64,000 nucleotides of DNA, from contig NZ_CP130322.1 in NCBI RefSeq assembly GCF_033025475.1, positions 1,426,001 through 1,490,000 on the forward strand, read 5' to 3'. Positions 1-8,284 of this stretch are shown here, one piece after another (within the stretch, counting starts at the first letter, position 1; each line of letters begins with the position of its first letter). The notes beneath the pieces are model-generated. The model made no database searches. It was given only the letters and a program-made list of their open reading frames with translations, and was not told where the DNA came from. The DNA comes from Sphingomonas sp. C3-2. GTDB lineage: Bacteria > Pseudomonadota > Alphaproteobacteria > Sphingomonadales > Sphingomonadaceae. Both the position numbers and the translations under genes were made by a program.

Positions 1-484
1 GGCGGGCGTGTGGGAAGGCGAATATGTCCATCTCGATGCCGATCACAACATCATCGATCGCCACAAGTCGCGCCTTGTGTGCCGCCTGACGGATGGCCCC
101 GATGGTGAAGCGAAGCTGGCGCAGACCAACATCTACACCTGGGATGATGGCACGCAGGAAATCCGCTATTTCGACGGCACGTTCAAGGGCGACCGCGTCT
201 GGATCAAGAACGATCTGATCGACGGTTTCGTCGGCGCGCTCAACTATGACGAGACCAACCGCACGATCATGGTCGGCTGGACCCGCACCCACGAGCCCGA
301 CTTCCGCTATTACGAAATGATCACCGTGGCCGAGGACAACCAGGCGAAGAACCGCACCTGGCACTGGTACCGCAAGGGCCGTCTGTTCCAGCGCACCGTG
401 ATCAACGAGAACCGTATCTCTGACGATTGGCAGGCATACGACGATCCCAGCTATTACAGCTTCCGTCCGCGGTCGGCTGTATGA
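1..484 (+). CDS. DUF3598-like beta-rich protein, 5' end outside window
   Basis: The frame is open from base 2 and the first visible start (GTG at 8) already lies inside conserved sequence, so the true start is upstream of the window. About 160 residues are visible. They are rich in Trp, Tyr and short beta-type segments: GVWEGEY, SRLVCRLTD, TNIYTWDDGTQEIRYFDG, NRTIMVGWTR and TWHWYRKGRLFQRTVI. From memory this layout resembles small lipocalin-like proteins annotated DUF3598; no catalytic residues can be assigned. The stop overlaps the next start (ATGA at 481), so it is translationally coupled to the exported nitrilase-fold protein and belongs to the same operon. Function unknown; a carrier or binding role is only a guess. 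Confidence 0.7.
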   Translation, partial: AGVWEGEYVHLDADHNIIDRHKSRLVCRLTDGPDGEAKLAQTNIYTWDDGTQEIRYFDGTFKGDRVWIKNDLIDGFVGALNYDETNRTIMVGWTRTHEPDFRYYEMITVAEDNQAKNRTWHWYRKGRLFQRTVINENRISDDWQAYDDPSYYSFRPRSAV

Positions 485-1623
485 ACCAAACAGCGCTTTC
501 TCGCAGGGCGCTGATCGGAGCGGCGGGGGGCTTAGGCCTCACCGCCGCTATCGGCGTTTCTGGAACCGCAGCCGCTGCCTCCTCCGGGCAGCCGCGCGAT
601 GTCGTGCTCAACACCGACGGCCGTTACCCGGTCGCCCCGCTGACCAAGGAAAGCTGGACGCTGGGCGTGGCGCAGTGCCGGTCGATGCCGGTCGATCTCA
701 ACCGGGTCGAGGCCAGCCGCCGCGAAAACCTGAACCACATGATCGGGTTGATCGACGCCGCCTTTGCCTTTGGCGCCGGTCCTGACCTCCTGTTCTTCCA
801 TGAATTCCCGATCACCGGTTTTGGCGCAGGCTGGACGCGCAAGGACGTCCTCAAGGTCGCCATCGAAATCCCCGGCGCCGAAACCGAGGAAATCGCGAAA
901 AAGGCGCGCCAGTACGGCATCTATATCGTCTTCGGCTCCTATGCGCGCGATCCCGACTGGCCGGGGCATGCGCTGTCGATCACGACGATGATCGGGCCGG
1001 ACGGCAAGATCCTTGCCCGCGACTGGAAGGCCCGCAACATCAAGGGCGTTTTCGGTGGCGAGATCGAGCTGTTCACCACCACGATCTACGACGTGCTCGA
1101 CCGCTTCGTCGAAATGTACGGGCGCGACGCGATCCTCCCCGTCGTCCAGACGCCGATCGGCAATCTGGCGATGAGTTCGGTCCAGCGCGAACCCGAACTG
1201 TTCCGCGCGCTGGCGATGAAGGGGGCGGAGGTTATCCTGCGCACCGCGACGGGGGGCTTCGTGCCGACCGATATCGCCGCGACCTCGCTCTACAACAGCG
1301 TCTATACTGCAATTGCCAACAATGCGGTGTCGCCCGGCTCGCCCTTTTTCGAAGACAGTAATGCCGGCGGGTCGGCGATCTACGGCCCCGATGGCGAACC
1401 CATCGCCATCGCCAAATCGCCCAATGAGACGCTGGTCATGGCGCGCATTCCGATCGGCGCCTTCCGCGCGCGGCATCGCCAGCCGACGATCCACCCGCAG
1501 CTCTATATGGACGTGCTGAACGGCTACACGCCGCGCTTCCCGCCCAATCTCTTTTCAACCTACGTGCCGAGCGACCTCAAGGATGCCGGCCGTTACCTTC
1601 GTGACAAAGGTGTCTGGAAATGA
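481..1623 (+). CDS. Tat-exported nitrilase-superfamily protein lacking the catalytic Cys
   Basis: 380 residues starting at ATG 481, chosen over an upstream in-frame ATG at 427 because it gives a Tat signal (SRRALIGAAG, residues 7-16, then a hydrophobic stretch and an Ala-rich cleavage region) and an ATGA overlap with the previous gene. The carbon-nitrogen hydrolase fold is recognisable. The Glu of the triad is E108 in FFHEFPITGFG and the Lys is K183 in RDWKARN. The nucleophile region, which should read like GNIAVMICYDGWFPE, instead reads GNLAMSSVQREPELF (227-241) with no Cys. The only Cys in the protein is C66, far from this site. It is therefore either not an amidase/nitrilase or uses a different nucleophile. 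A paralogue sits at 37064. Likely periplasmic. Confidence 0.85.
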   Translation: MNQTALSRRALIGAAGGLGLTAAIGVSGTAAAASSGQPRDVVLNTDGRYPVAPLTKESWTLGVAQCRSMPVDLNRVEASRRENLNHMIGLIDAAFAFGAGPDLLFFHEFPITGFGAGWTRKDVLKVAIEIPGAETEEIAKKARQYGIYIVFGSYARDPDWPGHALSITTMIGPDGKILARDWKARNIKGVFGGEIELFTTTIYDVLDRFVEMYGRDAILPVVQTPIGNLAMSSVQREPELFRALAMKGAEVILRTATGGFVPTDIAATSLYNSVYTAIANNAVSPGSPFFEDSNAGGSAIYGPDGEPIAIAKSPNETLVMARIPIGAFRARHRQPTIHPQLYMDVLNGYTPRFPPNLFSTYVPSDLKDAGRYLRDKGVWK

Positions 1624-2354
1624 CCCGTGGCGTAACCCGTAGCATCACCGGAACCATCCTCTACACCAGCACCAAGCCCGAACGCATGGGCCAGGGGCGC
1701 GGGCGCGAGCATTTCCGCATCGACCATCATGTCGACGGGTGCCGCACCATCGCCGCGCACGGCGAGATCGACGATGCCCCATCGGTCGTGCGCGACGTCA
1801 ACCTGCGCATCGGCGCCGATGGCCGCCCGCAGGAAAGCTTCGTGCGCATCGCCGTTGGCGGCGAATTTCGCGGTTCGGGCTGGTTCCGCTTTTCGGATAC
1901 CGAGGCCGAATGCGAAGCCTTCACCTCGGTCGAGGGCCGCGTTTCGCAGCGCATGGAACTGAAGGAGCCGCTTCCGGCGTTCGGCAACCATGCGATGGTG
2001 AACGACGGCTTCCTGCTCAGCCTGTACGACCTGTCCAAGGGGCCGGGCGTGCAGGTGGTGAAGAACATCCTCCTCTCCTCCCCCGATCATCGCGGCGCCA
2101 CCGGCCCGATGCTGTTCGGCATCGATCTCGCGATCGAATTTGTCGGACGCGAAACGGTGAAGGTTGCCGCCGGCAAGTTCGAGGCGCTGCACTTCCGCTT
2201 TGTCGACATTCCCGGCCTGCTGCTCGAACACCCGCCTTATGATCTGTGGTGCACCGATGACGGCGAATATGTGCTGCTGAAGGCGCAGGTCGGCGGCTAT
2301 ATGCAGACCGCCTACGAACTCACCGCCTATGACAAGACAGGTGAAGGCATATGA
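1620..2354 (+). CDS. Uncharacterised beta-rich protein, copy A (paralogue at 39680)
   Basis: 244 residues, no signal peptide, no membrane segment. ATG 1620 overlaps the preceding stop by four bases. I do not recognise a named family; the C-terminal half (VKVAAGKFEALHFRF, then a YDLWCTDDGEY strand) is loosely like DUF3108-type beta proteins. It shares long conserved blocks with the protein at 39680: ILYTSTKPE near the N-terminus, SSPDHRGAT around residue 155 and VGGYMQTAYEL at the C-terminus. Both copies sit in operons that also encode a nitrilase-fold protein and a VAO-type flavoprotein. That conserved trio suggests the three work on one substrate, but no reaction can be assigned. Confidence 0.85.
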   Translation: MTRGVTRSITGTILYTSTKPERMGQGRGREHFRIDHHVDGCRTIAAHGEIDDAPSVVRDVNLRIGADGRPQESFVRIAVGGEFRGSGWFRFSDTEAECEAFTSVEGRVSQRMELKEPLPAFGNHAMVNDGFLLSLYDLSKGPGVQVVKNILLSSPDHRGATGPMLFGIDLAIEFVGRETVKVAAGKFEALHFRFVDIPGLLLEHPPYDLWCTDDGEYVLLKAQVGGYMQTAYELTAYDKTGEGI

Positions 2355-3013
2355 TTGAACCTTGGCTTCTCGCCGCGCATATCGCGGTTCTGGGGTACTG
2401 GCTCGGTTCCGAGTTCGTGATCAACAGCACCTATCGCTATGTGTCGTACAGCGATCGCATGCCGTTCGCGGAACGCTCGCGCCTGATGGAGCACGTGATG
2501 CATGTGGACCAGCATGTCCGCTATGCGCTTGTGCTGCAGGCGAGCCTTGGGCCCGCAATCGCCGCGCTTTACGGCTATATCCCCGGCGGTCAGGCAACCG
2601 CGATTGGCTTCGGTATCTTCGGCGCGCTGTGGTTCGGCTTTGTCGAACTGGTCCACCGCCTGCGCCACAGCCCGATCGGCAAGACGCTGGGCGCGATCGA
2701 CCGTGGCTCGCGCTACGTGTTCATGGCCGTCCTCGTCGCCGCCGCGGTCAGCCTGATCGGTGGCCAGTGGCCCATGCCCGAATGGCTGCGCTGGAAGCTG
2801 GCGATGTTCGCGGGCGTCATGCTGTGCGGCGTCGGCATCCGCATCGCGCTGATCTCGCACTTCCGCACCTGGGCGATCATGGCGCGCGAGGGGCCCACCG
2901 ACGAAACCAACGCGATCATCAAGCGCACCTATGTGCGCGCCACCTCGGTGCTGCTGCTCCTCTGGGTCTTCATCACCGCGATCGCCATCGTCAGCGTGTG
3001 GAAGCCCGCATGA
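2351..3013 (+). CDS. Multi-pass membrane protein (CopD/DUF2269-like layout)
   Basis: 220 residues with about five or six hydrophobic helices. Helix 1 reads AAHIAVLGYWLGSEF, with a His in the membrane followed by a WLG motif. Further His residues occur at VDQHVRY and VHRLRH and could be haem ligands. A second protein in the island (30910-31590) has the same length, the same helix-1 H...WLG motif and similar spacing, so the two look like distant paralogues. Overlaps both neighbours by ATGA. Its place between an exported module and a flavoprotein/cytochrome c pair makes a membrane electron-transfer role attractive, but this is inference. Confidence 0.8.
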   Translation: MIEPWLLAAHIAVLGYWLGSEFVINSTYRYVSYSDRMPFAERSRLMEHVMHVDQHVRYALVLQASLGPAIAALYGYIPGGQATAIGFGIFGALWFGFVELVHRLRHSPIGKTLGAIDRGSRYVFMAVLVAAAVSLIGGQWPMPEWLRWKLAMFAGVMLCGVGIRIALISHFRTWAIMAREGPTDETNAIIKRTYVRATSVLLLLWVFITAIAIVSVWKPA

Positions 3014-4587
3014 GCCATGCCGACGTCCTCACCGCACTCGTCGCCGCCCTTGGGGCGGAGGCGGTGCGCACCGACGCCGACGCGCTCGATTTCGTCGCCA
3101 GCGACGTGCATGTGAACGCGCGGCGCCCGGCCGCCGTGGTCCGCCCGGTCGATGCGCAGGGCGTGGCCGCCGCAGTCGCCGCCGCCACGTCGCGCGGCTA
3201 TGCCGTGCTGCCGCGCGGCGGCGGGCTGAGCTATACTGGCGGCTATGCCCCCCAGTCCGAACGCTCGATCACGATCGACATGGGCGGCATGAACCGCATC
3301 CTGTCGATCTCCGAACAGGATCTCACCATCACCGTCCAGGCAGGCGTAACATGGAAGCAGATCCAGGACGCGCTAAAGCCGCTCGGCCTGCGACTGCCCT
3401 TTATCGGCACCTTTTCGGGGGCCGGGGCAAGTGTGGGCGGCGGGCTTGGCCAGGGTGCGCTGTTCTTCGGATCGGCGCGCTACGGGTCTGCGGCGGAGGT
3501 CGTTCTCGGGATCGAGATCGCGCTGGCCGATGGCAGCCTGCTGCGCACCGGACAGGGATCGCTTGCGGTGGAAAGCAAGCCCATCCTGCGGACCTTCGGC
3601 CCCGACCTGACCGGCCTGTTCACGCATGATTGCGGCATGTTCGGGATCAAGACCGAAGCCAGCTTCCGCCTGATCCGTACACCTTCGGAAACGGGCTTTG
3701 CCAGCTTCGCCTTCCGCACGATCGAGGAAGCCGCCGACGCGCTGTCCGAGATCGCCCGCGCCGATCTGGCCGAGGAAGTCTATATCCTCGATCCCAGCGC
3801 AGCCGGGACCATCGATGCCGATGCCGCCACCATGGCCAAGACCGCGGTGTCGGTGGCACGCGGCGCAGGCGGTGCGATCAAGGCCGTGAAGGCGCTCGCC
3901 TCGCTCGCCAAGGGCGGGATGGACTTCATCCCCGAAGGGCATTTTTCGCTGCACCTGACGGCGGCCGGACGCACGCCCGGCGCGGTCGAGGCCGATCTGG
4001 CCGAGGCGCACCGGATCGCAACCGAAGCGGGCGGTTTTGCTGTGGCCCCAACGATCCCGCGTGTGGCGCGCGCCGAACTGTTCGCCAATCTGAACGGCAT
4101 TCTTGGCCCCGATGGCGGGCGCTGGGCAGCGCTCAACGCCAAGGTCGCGCATTCCGACGCGCGCCGCCTGATCGCGGCGTTCGACGAGATGATCGCCCCC
4201 TGGCAGGCAGAGATGGACAAGCACGGGGTGCATTACACCCGTCTCGTCTCCGCTCTCGCCAACCACTGTTTCAGCTTCGAGCCGGTCTTTCGCTGGCGCG
4301 ACACGCTGAACCCGATCCACAGACAGGCCGCCGAGCCCGGCTTCCTCGCCAGCTTCCCCGAAGCAGCAGCAAACCCCGAGGCCCGCGCGCTGGTCGACAC
4401 GCTGCGCCGTGAAACAGTGGAACTGTTCCGCCGCCTTGGGGCCGCGTCGAACCAGATCGGCCGCACCTACCCTTATCGCGAAGCGCTGACGCCCGAGGCC
4501 GATGCGCTGCTCTCGTCCATCAAGCAGGCACTCGATCCGCAGGGGCTCATCAACCCCGGCGTGCTCGGTTTCGCCCGCCCCTCTTGA
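3010..4587 (+). CDS. FAD-linked oxidase, VAO/PCMH family (copy A)
   Basis: 525 residues from ATG 3010, which overlaps the previous stop; the frame is open further upstream but only as a shadow. N-terminal FAD-binding domain: PRGGGLSYTGGY (about 68-79), the pyrophosphate loop, then SGAGASVGGGLGQGALFFG and LTGLFTHDCGMFGIKTEA. C-terminal end IKQALDPQGLINPGVLGF is typical of the VAO/PCMH superfamily. I see no His in the loop positions used for covalent FAD. No secretion signal. A c-type cytochrome follows 16 bases downstream, the arrangement found in p-cresol methylhydroxylase, so cytochrome c is the probable electron acceptor. The paralogue at 35503 has no cytochrome partner. Substrate unknown; an alcohol, hydroxy acid or benzylic group are all possible. 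Confidence 0.88.
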   Translation: MSHADVLTALVAALGAEAVRTDADALDFVASDVHVNARRPAAVVRPVDAQGVAAAVAAATSRGYAVLPRGGGLSYTGGYAPQSERSITIDMGGMNRILSISEQDLTITVQAGVTWKQIQDALKPLGLRLPFIGTFSGAGASVGGGLGQGALFFGSARYGSAAEVVLGIEIALADGSLLRTGQGSLAVESKPILRTFGPDLTGLFTHDCGMFGIKTEASFRLIRTPSETGFASFAFRTIEEAADALSEIARADLAEEVYILDPSAAGTIDADAATMAKTAVSVARGAGGAIKAVKALASLAKGGMDFIPEGHFSLHLTAAGRTPGAVEADLAEAHRIATEAGGFAVAPTIPRVARAELFANLNGILGPDGGRWAALNAKVAHSDARRLIAAFDEMIAPWQAEMDKHGVHYTRLVSALANHCFSFEPVFRWRDTLNPIHRQAAEPGFLASFPEAAANPEARALVDTLRRETVELFRRLGAASNQIGRTYPYREALTPEADALLSSIKQALDPQGLINPGVLGFARPS

Positions 4588-4603
4588 GGAACTTCGGTCG
4601 CCC

Positions 4604-4984
4604 ATGAAAAACTACCTCTTCGCCCTTTCCCTTCCCCTGATGCTCGCTGCATGCGGCGGCGATGACGGCGCCAAGAAAACCGCTGACGGCTCCGACGCGG
4701 TGGCCCGCTGCGCGGCGTGCCACAGCTTCGAAAAGGACGGTCCGAAGCGTTCGGGGCCCAATCTTCACGGCATTCTCGGCCAGCCGGCCGGGACGAAAAA
4801 GGGCTTCACCTATTCCAAGGCCATGAAGGACAGCGGGATCACCTGGTCCGCCGAAACGCTCGACGCCTTCATCGCCGAACCGAACAAGGCCGTCCCCGGA
4901 AACCGCATGGGCTTCCCGGGCGAATCCGATGCCGCAAAGCGCCAGGCGATCATCGCCTATATGCAGAAAAACGCCGCGTCGTGA
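4604..4984 (+). CDS. Class I cytochrome c, predicted lipoprotein
   Basis: 126 residues from ATG 4604. The N-terminus MKNYLFALSLPLMLAACGG has a lipobox (LAAC), so the mature protein would be lipid-anchored on the periplasmic side. One haem-binding motif CAACH sits about 25 residues after the lipobox, and the Met ligand is probably in the GNRMGF segment near residue 105, as in small cytochrome c552/c5-type proteins. Placed directly behind the VAO-type flavoprotein, it probably accepts its electrons and passes them to the respiratory chain. The flavoprotein shows no signal peptide, so how the two meet is unresolved. Confidence 0.9.
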   Translation: MKNYLFALSLPLMLAACGGDDGAKKTADGSDAVARCAACHSFEKDGPKRSGPNLHGILGQPAGTKKGFTYSKAMKDSGITWSAETLDAFIAEPNKAVPGNRMGFPGESDAAKRQAIIAYMQKNAAS

Positions 4985-5062
4985 TCCGCCTGGCCGGGGG
5001 ATGTTGCCCGCATCCCCCGGCCCAACAGTTGGAAATCCGGCCAAATCCGTTCAGACAACAAT

Positions 5063-5080
5063 AATTTGTCCGGACATATT
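5063..5080. promoter_or_regulatory. Palindromic operator (TTGTCCGGACAA family), site 1
   Basis: AATTTGTCCGGACATATT is an 18-bp inverted repeat with one mismatched pair (5066/5077), centred between 5071 and 5072. It lies 67 bp upstream of the DUF1838 start. The same core, TGTCCGGACA, recurs at the other island promoters and fits the TGTNNNNACA pattern of GntR/HutC regulators; the GntR gene at 25263 is the likely owner. Confidence 0.7.
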
Positions 5081-5146
5081 GCCTCTTCCAGCGTCCGCGC
5101 TAGCTTACCCGTCATGCGCCGTTCAAGGCTTGATGGGGAGACTGGC

Positions 5147-6061
5147 ATGAAGAAGATCGTTCTGGCGGGCACGGCAATGCTGTGCACATTCGCCGCACCG
5201 CTGGCGCAGGCGCGCACGCTCGACCCCGCCAAACCCGAAGACGCCGTCGAAATCGCCAAGCGCGCCCAGTGCGGGGCCGCCGATGGCAAGCCTGCGATCT
5301 ATCGCTGGTCGGCCAAGGTCTATTCGCGCGTCAACGGCGAACCCGACCGGCTGCTCTTCACCGGTGAGGGCATGAACGTCCGCCAGTGCACCACCGTCAC
5401 CGACGCCAAGCGCGGCAAGGGCTATCGCCAGGTCAGCCGCGAGCTGATGGTATTCACCGACGCAAAGACCGGCGAAATCGTCCGCAACTGGACCAATCCG
5501 TGGACTGGCGAGACGGTTGAGGTGATGCAGATCGCCAATGATCCGGTGAACGTGCCGACGATCTTCCCCTATTCGGCCGACGGCAAGCCGTTCAATCCCG
5601 GCTATAGCCGGATGGGCCAGTGGCTCGCCATGCCGATGGAAATTCCGCTCTTCTACCACAATGTGCTGGCCGGCGATTATCAGGACTATGTTGGCGGCAA
5701 ATATCACGCGATGGAGATTTTCGACTTCATGGCGCGGGCCGACGAGATCCTCGACACCAAATATCCCACCGCCTACCCGTCCATCTCGTGGGTCCGCGTG
5801 TCCGACTGGATGCCGTGGATGAAGATGCGTGGACGCGACGGGATCATGATCTTCAATGCGGTCGGCACCAAGGTCGACCGGATCGCCGATCTGCCCAAGG
5901 TGCTGCAGGACGAGATCGCAACCAGCTATCCCGATTATGCCACGCCGCCGCCCGCTGACGACACACGCCCCAACGAAACCACCTGGACCGTGTTCAAGAA
6001 GTGGGTCGAAGGGCGCAAGGCCGCCGCTGGCGCCGAACTCAATCCGCACAAGGCGCATTGA
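5147..6061 (+). CDS. DUF1838 family exported protein
   Basis: 304 residues from ATG 5147, supported by a GGGGAG ribosome site at 5135-5140. An in-frame TTG start at 5066 is rejected because it falls inside the operator palindrome. Signal peptide MKKIVLAGTAMLCTFAAPLAQA. The mature part shows the DUF1838 pattern: RCQ-type turn GMNVRQCTT, RGKGYRQVSREL, WTNPWTGETVEV and a C-terminal SWVRVSDWMPWMKM block. The molecular function of this family is not known to me. It has its own operator-bearing promoter and overlaps the amine oxidase gene by one base (TGATG), so the two are made together and both go to the periplasm. Confidence 0.88.
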   Translation: MKKIVLAGTAMLCTFAAPLAQARTLDPAKPEDAVEIAKRAQCGAADGKPAIYRWSAKVYSRVNGEPDRLLFTGEGMNVRQCTTVTDAKRGKGYRQVSRELMVFTDAKTGEIVRNWTNPWTGETVEVMQIANDPVNVPTIFPYSADGKPFNPGYSRMGQWLAMPMEIPLFYHNVLAGDYQDYVGGKYHAMEIFDFMARADEILDTKYPTAYPSISWVRVSDWMPWMKMRGRDGIMIFNAVGTKVDRIADLPKVLQDEIATSYPDYATPPPADDTRPNETTWTVFKKWVEGRKAAAGAELNPHKAH

Positions 6062-7458
6062 TGCGCCCGCTCAGCAGACGGCACGCGCTGATCGGCGCCA
6101 GTGCGGCGCTGGTGGCCGGCGCTGCGCCGCGCATGGCCTGGGGCAAGACCGAGGCAGACGTGATCGTGATCGGCGCCGGGCTGGCCGGGCTCGCTGCCAC
6201 CACCCAGCTTGAGGCCGCGGGCGCGCGCGTCGTCCTGCTCGAAGCCGCGCAGCGCATCGGCGGCCGTATGCACACGCTCGACGATCTGCCCGGTCGCCCG
6301 GAGGCGGGCGGCGTTCAGGTGGGTAGCGGCTATCACCGTGTGCTCGGCCTCGCCAAGGCACACGGCATCGGACTTGAACCTGCGCCATCGATCGAACGCA
6401 ACGCACTCTATGTCATCAACGGGCAAAGCGTGACGATGCGCGATTGGGCGACCACCCCGGCCAACCGACTGATTGGCCCCGAACGCGCGGTGCCGCCCGC
6501 GGCGCTTGGCGGGTTTTACGGCGCGCGGTTCGGCCCGCTTGCGGGGCCCGAGGCATGGACCGGGGCTTCGGCCGCCGCGCTCGACATTCCCTATGCGCAG
6601 GCGCTGGCCAATCTGGGCGCCAGTGCCGAGGCGTTGCGGCTGATCGACGCCAACCTGAACGGCAACAGCATCCACACGCTGTCCGCGCTGCAACTCGCGC
6701 GCACCGCCGCGATCTTCCGGGCCAGCCCCGGCCAAATCCTGATGCTGACCGGCGGATCGCAGCGCCTGCCCGAGGCGATGGCCGCCGCGCTCAAGGCGCA
6801 GCCGCGTCTGGGGCAGTTGGTGACCGGCATTGCAGAAACCGCTGACGGCGTCCGCGTGACGCTGGCCGGGGGACGAACGCTGAGCGCGCGCCACTGCATC
6901 TGCACCATTCCCTTTGCCGCGCTGCGCACCATCGCGGTCGAGGCACCGATCGGCCGCGACATGGCCTCGATGATCGCGGGCCTGCCCTATAGCCGCGCGA
7001 GCTTTGCCTATCTGGCGGCAAGCGATCCGTTCTGGAAGCAGGACGGCCTGCCCGAGACGATCTGGAGCGACGATCCGCTGATCGGCCGCGTTTTTGCGCT
7101 GGGCGACGATCCTGCGGTGCTCAAGGTCTGGCTGTCCGGCCCCAATGCCGATCAGCTCGATCGCCTTGCCCCCGACGTCGCTGCGGCGGAGATCATTCGC
7201 CGGATCGAAGCCGCGCGTCCGTCAGCCAAAGGCAAGTTGCGGCTGTTGCGTGTGCATAGCTGGCAGAAGAACCCCTTTGCCCGCGGCATCTATCATCACA
7301 TCGCCCCCGGTCAGGGCGCGGCGCTCGCCGCCGCGACATTGCCCGCAGCCGGGCGCCTGCACTTTGCCGGCGAACACCTTGGCCGCAACGATGCAGGCAT
7401 GGAAGCCGCGCTCGAATCGGGTGAAAGCGCCGCGCGCACGGTGGCCACGCGGCTCTGA
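6061..7458 (+). CDS. Tat-exported flavin amine oxidase family protein
   Basis: 465 residues. Tat signal SRRHALIGASAALVAG, residues 5-20. FAD Rossmann motif DVIVIGAGLAGLAATTQLEAAG (about 35-56) followed by the RIGGRMHT amine-oxidase signature. The C-terminal FAD-contact segment LHFAGEHLGRNDAGMEAALESG is complete. This is the monoamine oxidase / L-amino-acid oxidase / phytoene-desaturase-like fold; substrates in the family range from amines to hydrocarbons, so amine oxidation is not proven. Last gene of the left operon; it converges on the TetR gene across a strong hairpin. Confidence 0.88.
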   Translation: MRPLSRRHALIGASAALVAGAAPRMAWGKTEADVIVIGAGLAGLAATTQLEAAGARVVLLEAAQRIGGRMHTLDDLPGRPEAGGVQVGSGYHRVLGLAKAHGIGLEPAPSIERNALYVINGQSVTMRDWATTPANRLIGPERAVPPAALGGFYGARFGPLAGPEAWTGASAAALDIPYAQALANLGASAEALRLIDANLNGNSIHTLSALQLARTAAIFRASPGQILMLTGGSQRLPEAMAAALKAQPRLGQLVTGIAETADGVRVTLAGGRTLSARHCICTIPFAALRTIAVEAPIGRDMASMIAGLPYSRASFAYLAASDPFWKQDGLPETIWSDDPLIGRVFALGDDPAVLKVWLSGPNADQLDRLAPDVAAAEIIRRIEAARPSAKGKLRLLRVHSWQKNPFARGIYHHIAPGQGAALAAATLPAAGRLHFAGEHLGRNDAGMEAALESGESAARTVATRL

Positions 7459-7465
7459 TCCATGA

Positions 7466-7496
7466 CCGGTGCCGCGCCGCCACGGGGCGGCACCGG
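7466..7496. terminator. Inverted repeat between convergent genes
   Basis: CCGGTGCCGC (7466-7475) and GCGGCACCGG (7487-7496) form a perfect 10-bp stem between the amine oxidase and tetR stops. There is no long T run on either side, so it is a probable bidirectional transcription barrier rather than a textbook terminator. Confidence 0.55.
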
Positions 7497-7498
7497 AT

Positions 7499-8218
7499 CT
7501 ATGCGATCAAGATACCACGCAGGGCGGCCTGAAGCATCTCGCGGAAGGATTGAAGCGTCTCAGGCGCGTCCGCCGTATAGCCGCGCCCCTTGCCGAGTTG
7601 CTCGGCGTTGCAGACATAGGCCGGGATGGCCGAACCGATGATGTTGAGCGCCAGCGCGGGCTTCACATCGCGGAACACCCCTTTGGCGATCCCATCGCGC
7701 AGGATCTCGTCAAAGGCGAAAACCGCGCTTTCCGAGAACAGCGTCGGATTGCCTTCGGTGCGCGACACCAGATCCGCCGAATTGCGTGCGATGATGCGGG
7801 CGGCATGCGGCCGCGCGATCATGAACTGCAGCCAGGTGTCGAGCAGCGCCCACAGCGCCTCTGCGGGCGCCAGCCCGGCATCGCGCGCCGCGCCCCGGCG
7901 GTCCAGTTCCTCGAAGATCCGGCCTTCGACCGCGTCATAGATCGCGCGCTTCGACCTGAAATGATGCAGCACCGACGGTCGCCGGATGCCGACGGCGTCG
8001 GCAATGTCGTCCAGGCTGGCGCCGGCAAAGCCAAGCTCGGCAAATATCCGCTCGGCCGCGTTCAATATATCCTCGGCGGTGGTGCTGCGCGCAACGCCGC
8101 GTTGGGGGCCGCGCCGGGCGCGCGTGGTGGTTTCGATCATCGCGCCGTTCTGGCCCTGTGTACGCGACGGCGCAAGACGCGAGCGCCGCGCGGCTTTCCG
8201 CTTATCCCCGATTGACAT
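7499..8218 (-). CDS. TetR/AcrR family transcriptional regulator
   Basis: 239 residues with an Arg-rich N-terminal extension. The helix-turn-helix runs through AERIFAELGFAGASLDDIAD and VGIRRPSVLHHFRSK (about 50-90), the typical TetR recognition region, followed by an all-helical ligand domain. Divergent from the SDR gene at 8285, with a 16-bp inverted repeat at 8250-8265 between them. It probably represses that gene and possibly the TonB receptor behind it. Ligand unknown. An internal ATG (residue 27) is an alternative start and would leave the DNA-binding domain intact. Confidence 0.9.
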   Translation of the reverse strand: MSIGDKRKAARRSRLAPSRTQGQNGAMIETTTRARRGPQRGVARSTTAEDILNAAERIFAELGFAGASLDDIADAVGIRRPSVLHHFRSKRAIYDAVEGRIFEELDRRGAARDAGLAPAEALWALLDTWLQFMIARPHAARIIARNSADLVSRTEGNPTLFSESAVFAFDEILRDGIAKGVFRDVKPALALNIIGSAIPAYVCNAEQLGKGRGYTADAPETLQSFREMLQAALRGILIA

Positions 8219-8249
8219 GCTGCCCAGCCAATTTTACCCCTTCATTAAA

Positions 8250-8265
8250 CCTACTGACGCGTAGG
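8250..8265. promoter_or_regulatory. Candidate TetR operator
   Basis: CCTAC-tgacgc-GTAGG, two 5-bp arms around a 6-bp spacer, lies in the 66-bp gap between divergent tetR (start 8218) and the SDR (start 8285). Position and size fit a TetR-family site overlapping the SDR promoter; no experimental support. Confidence 0.5.
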
Positions 8266-8284
8266 CATATTAGGAGAGCATTGA

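Noticed and set aside
532-1494. Long open frame on the minus strand opposite the nitrilase-fold gene
   Set aside because: High-GC codon bias opens antisense frames; the plus-strand gene has a Tat signal, family motifs and operon overlaps, and the antisense protein has no recognisable domain.
2362-3009. N-terminal extension of the flavoprotein frame
   Set aside because: It overlaps the membrane-protein gene completely, is Arg-rich shadow sequence, and family homology starts at ATG 3010.
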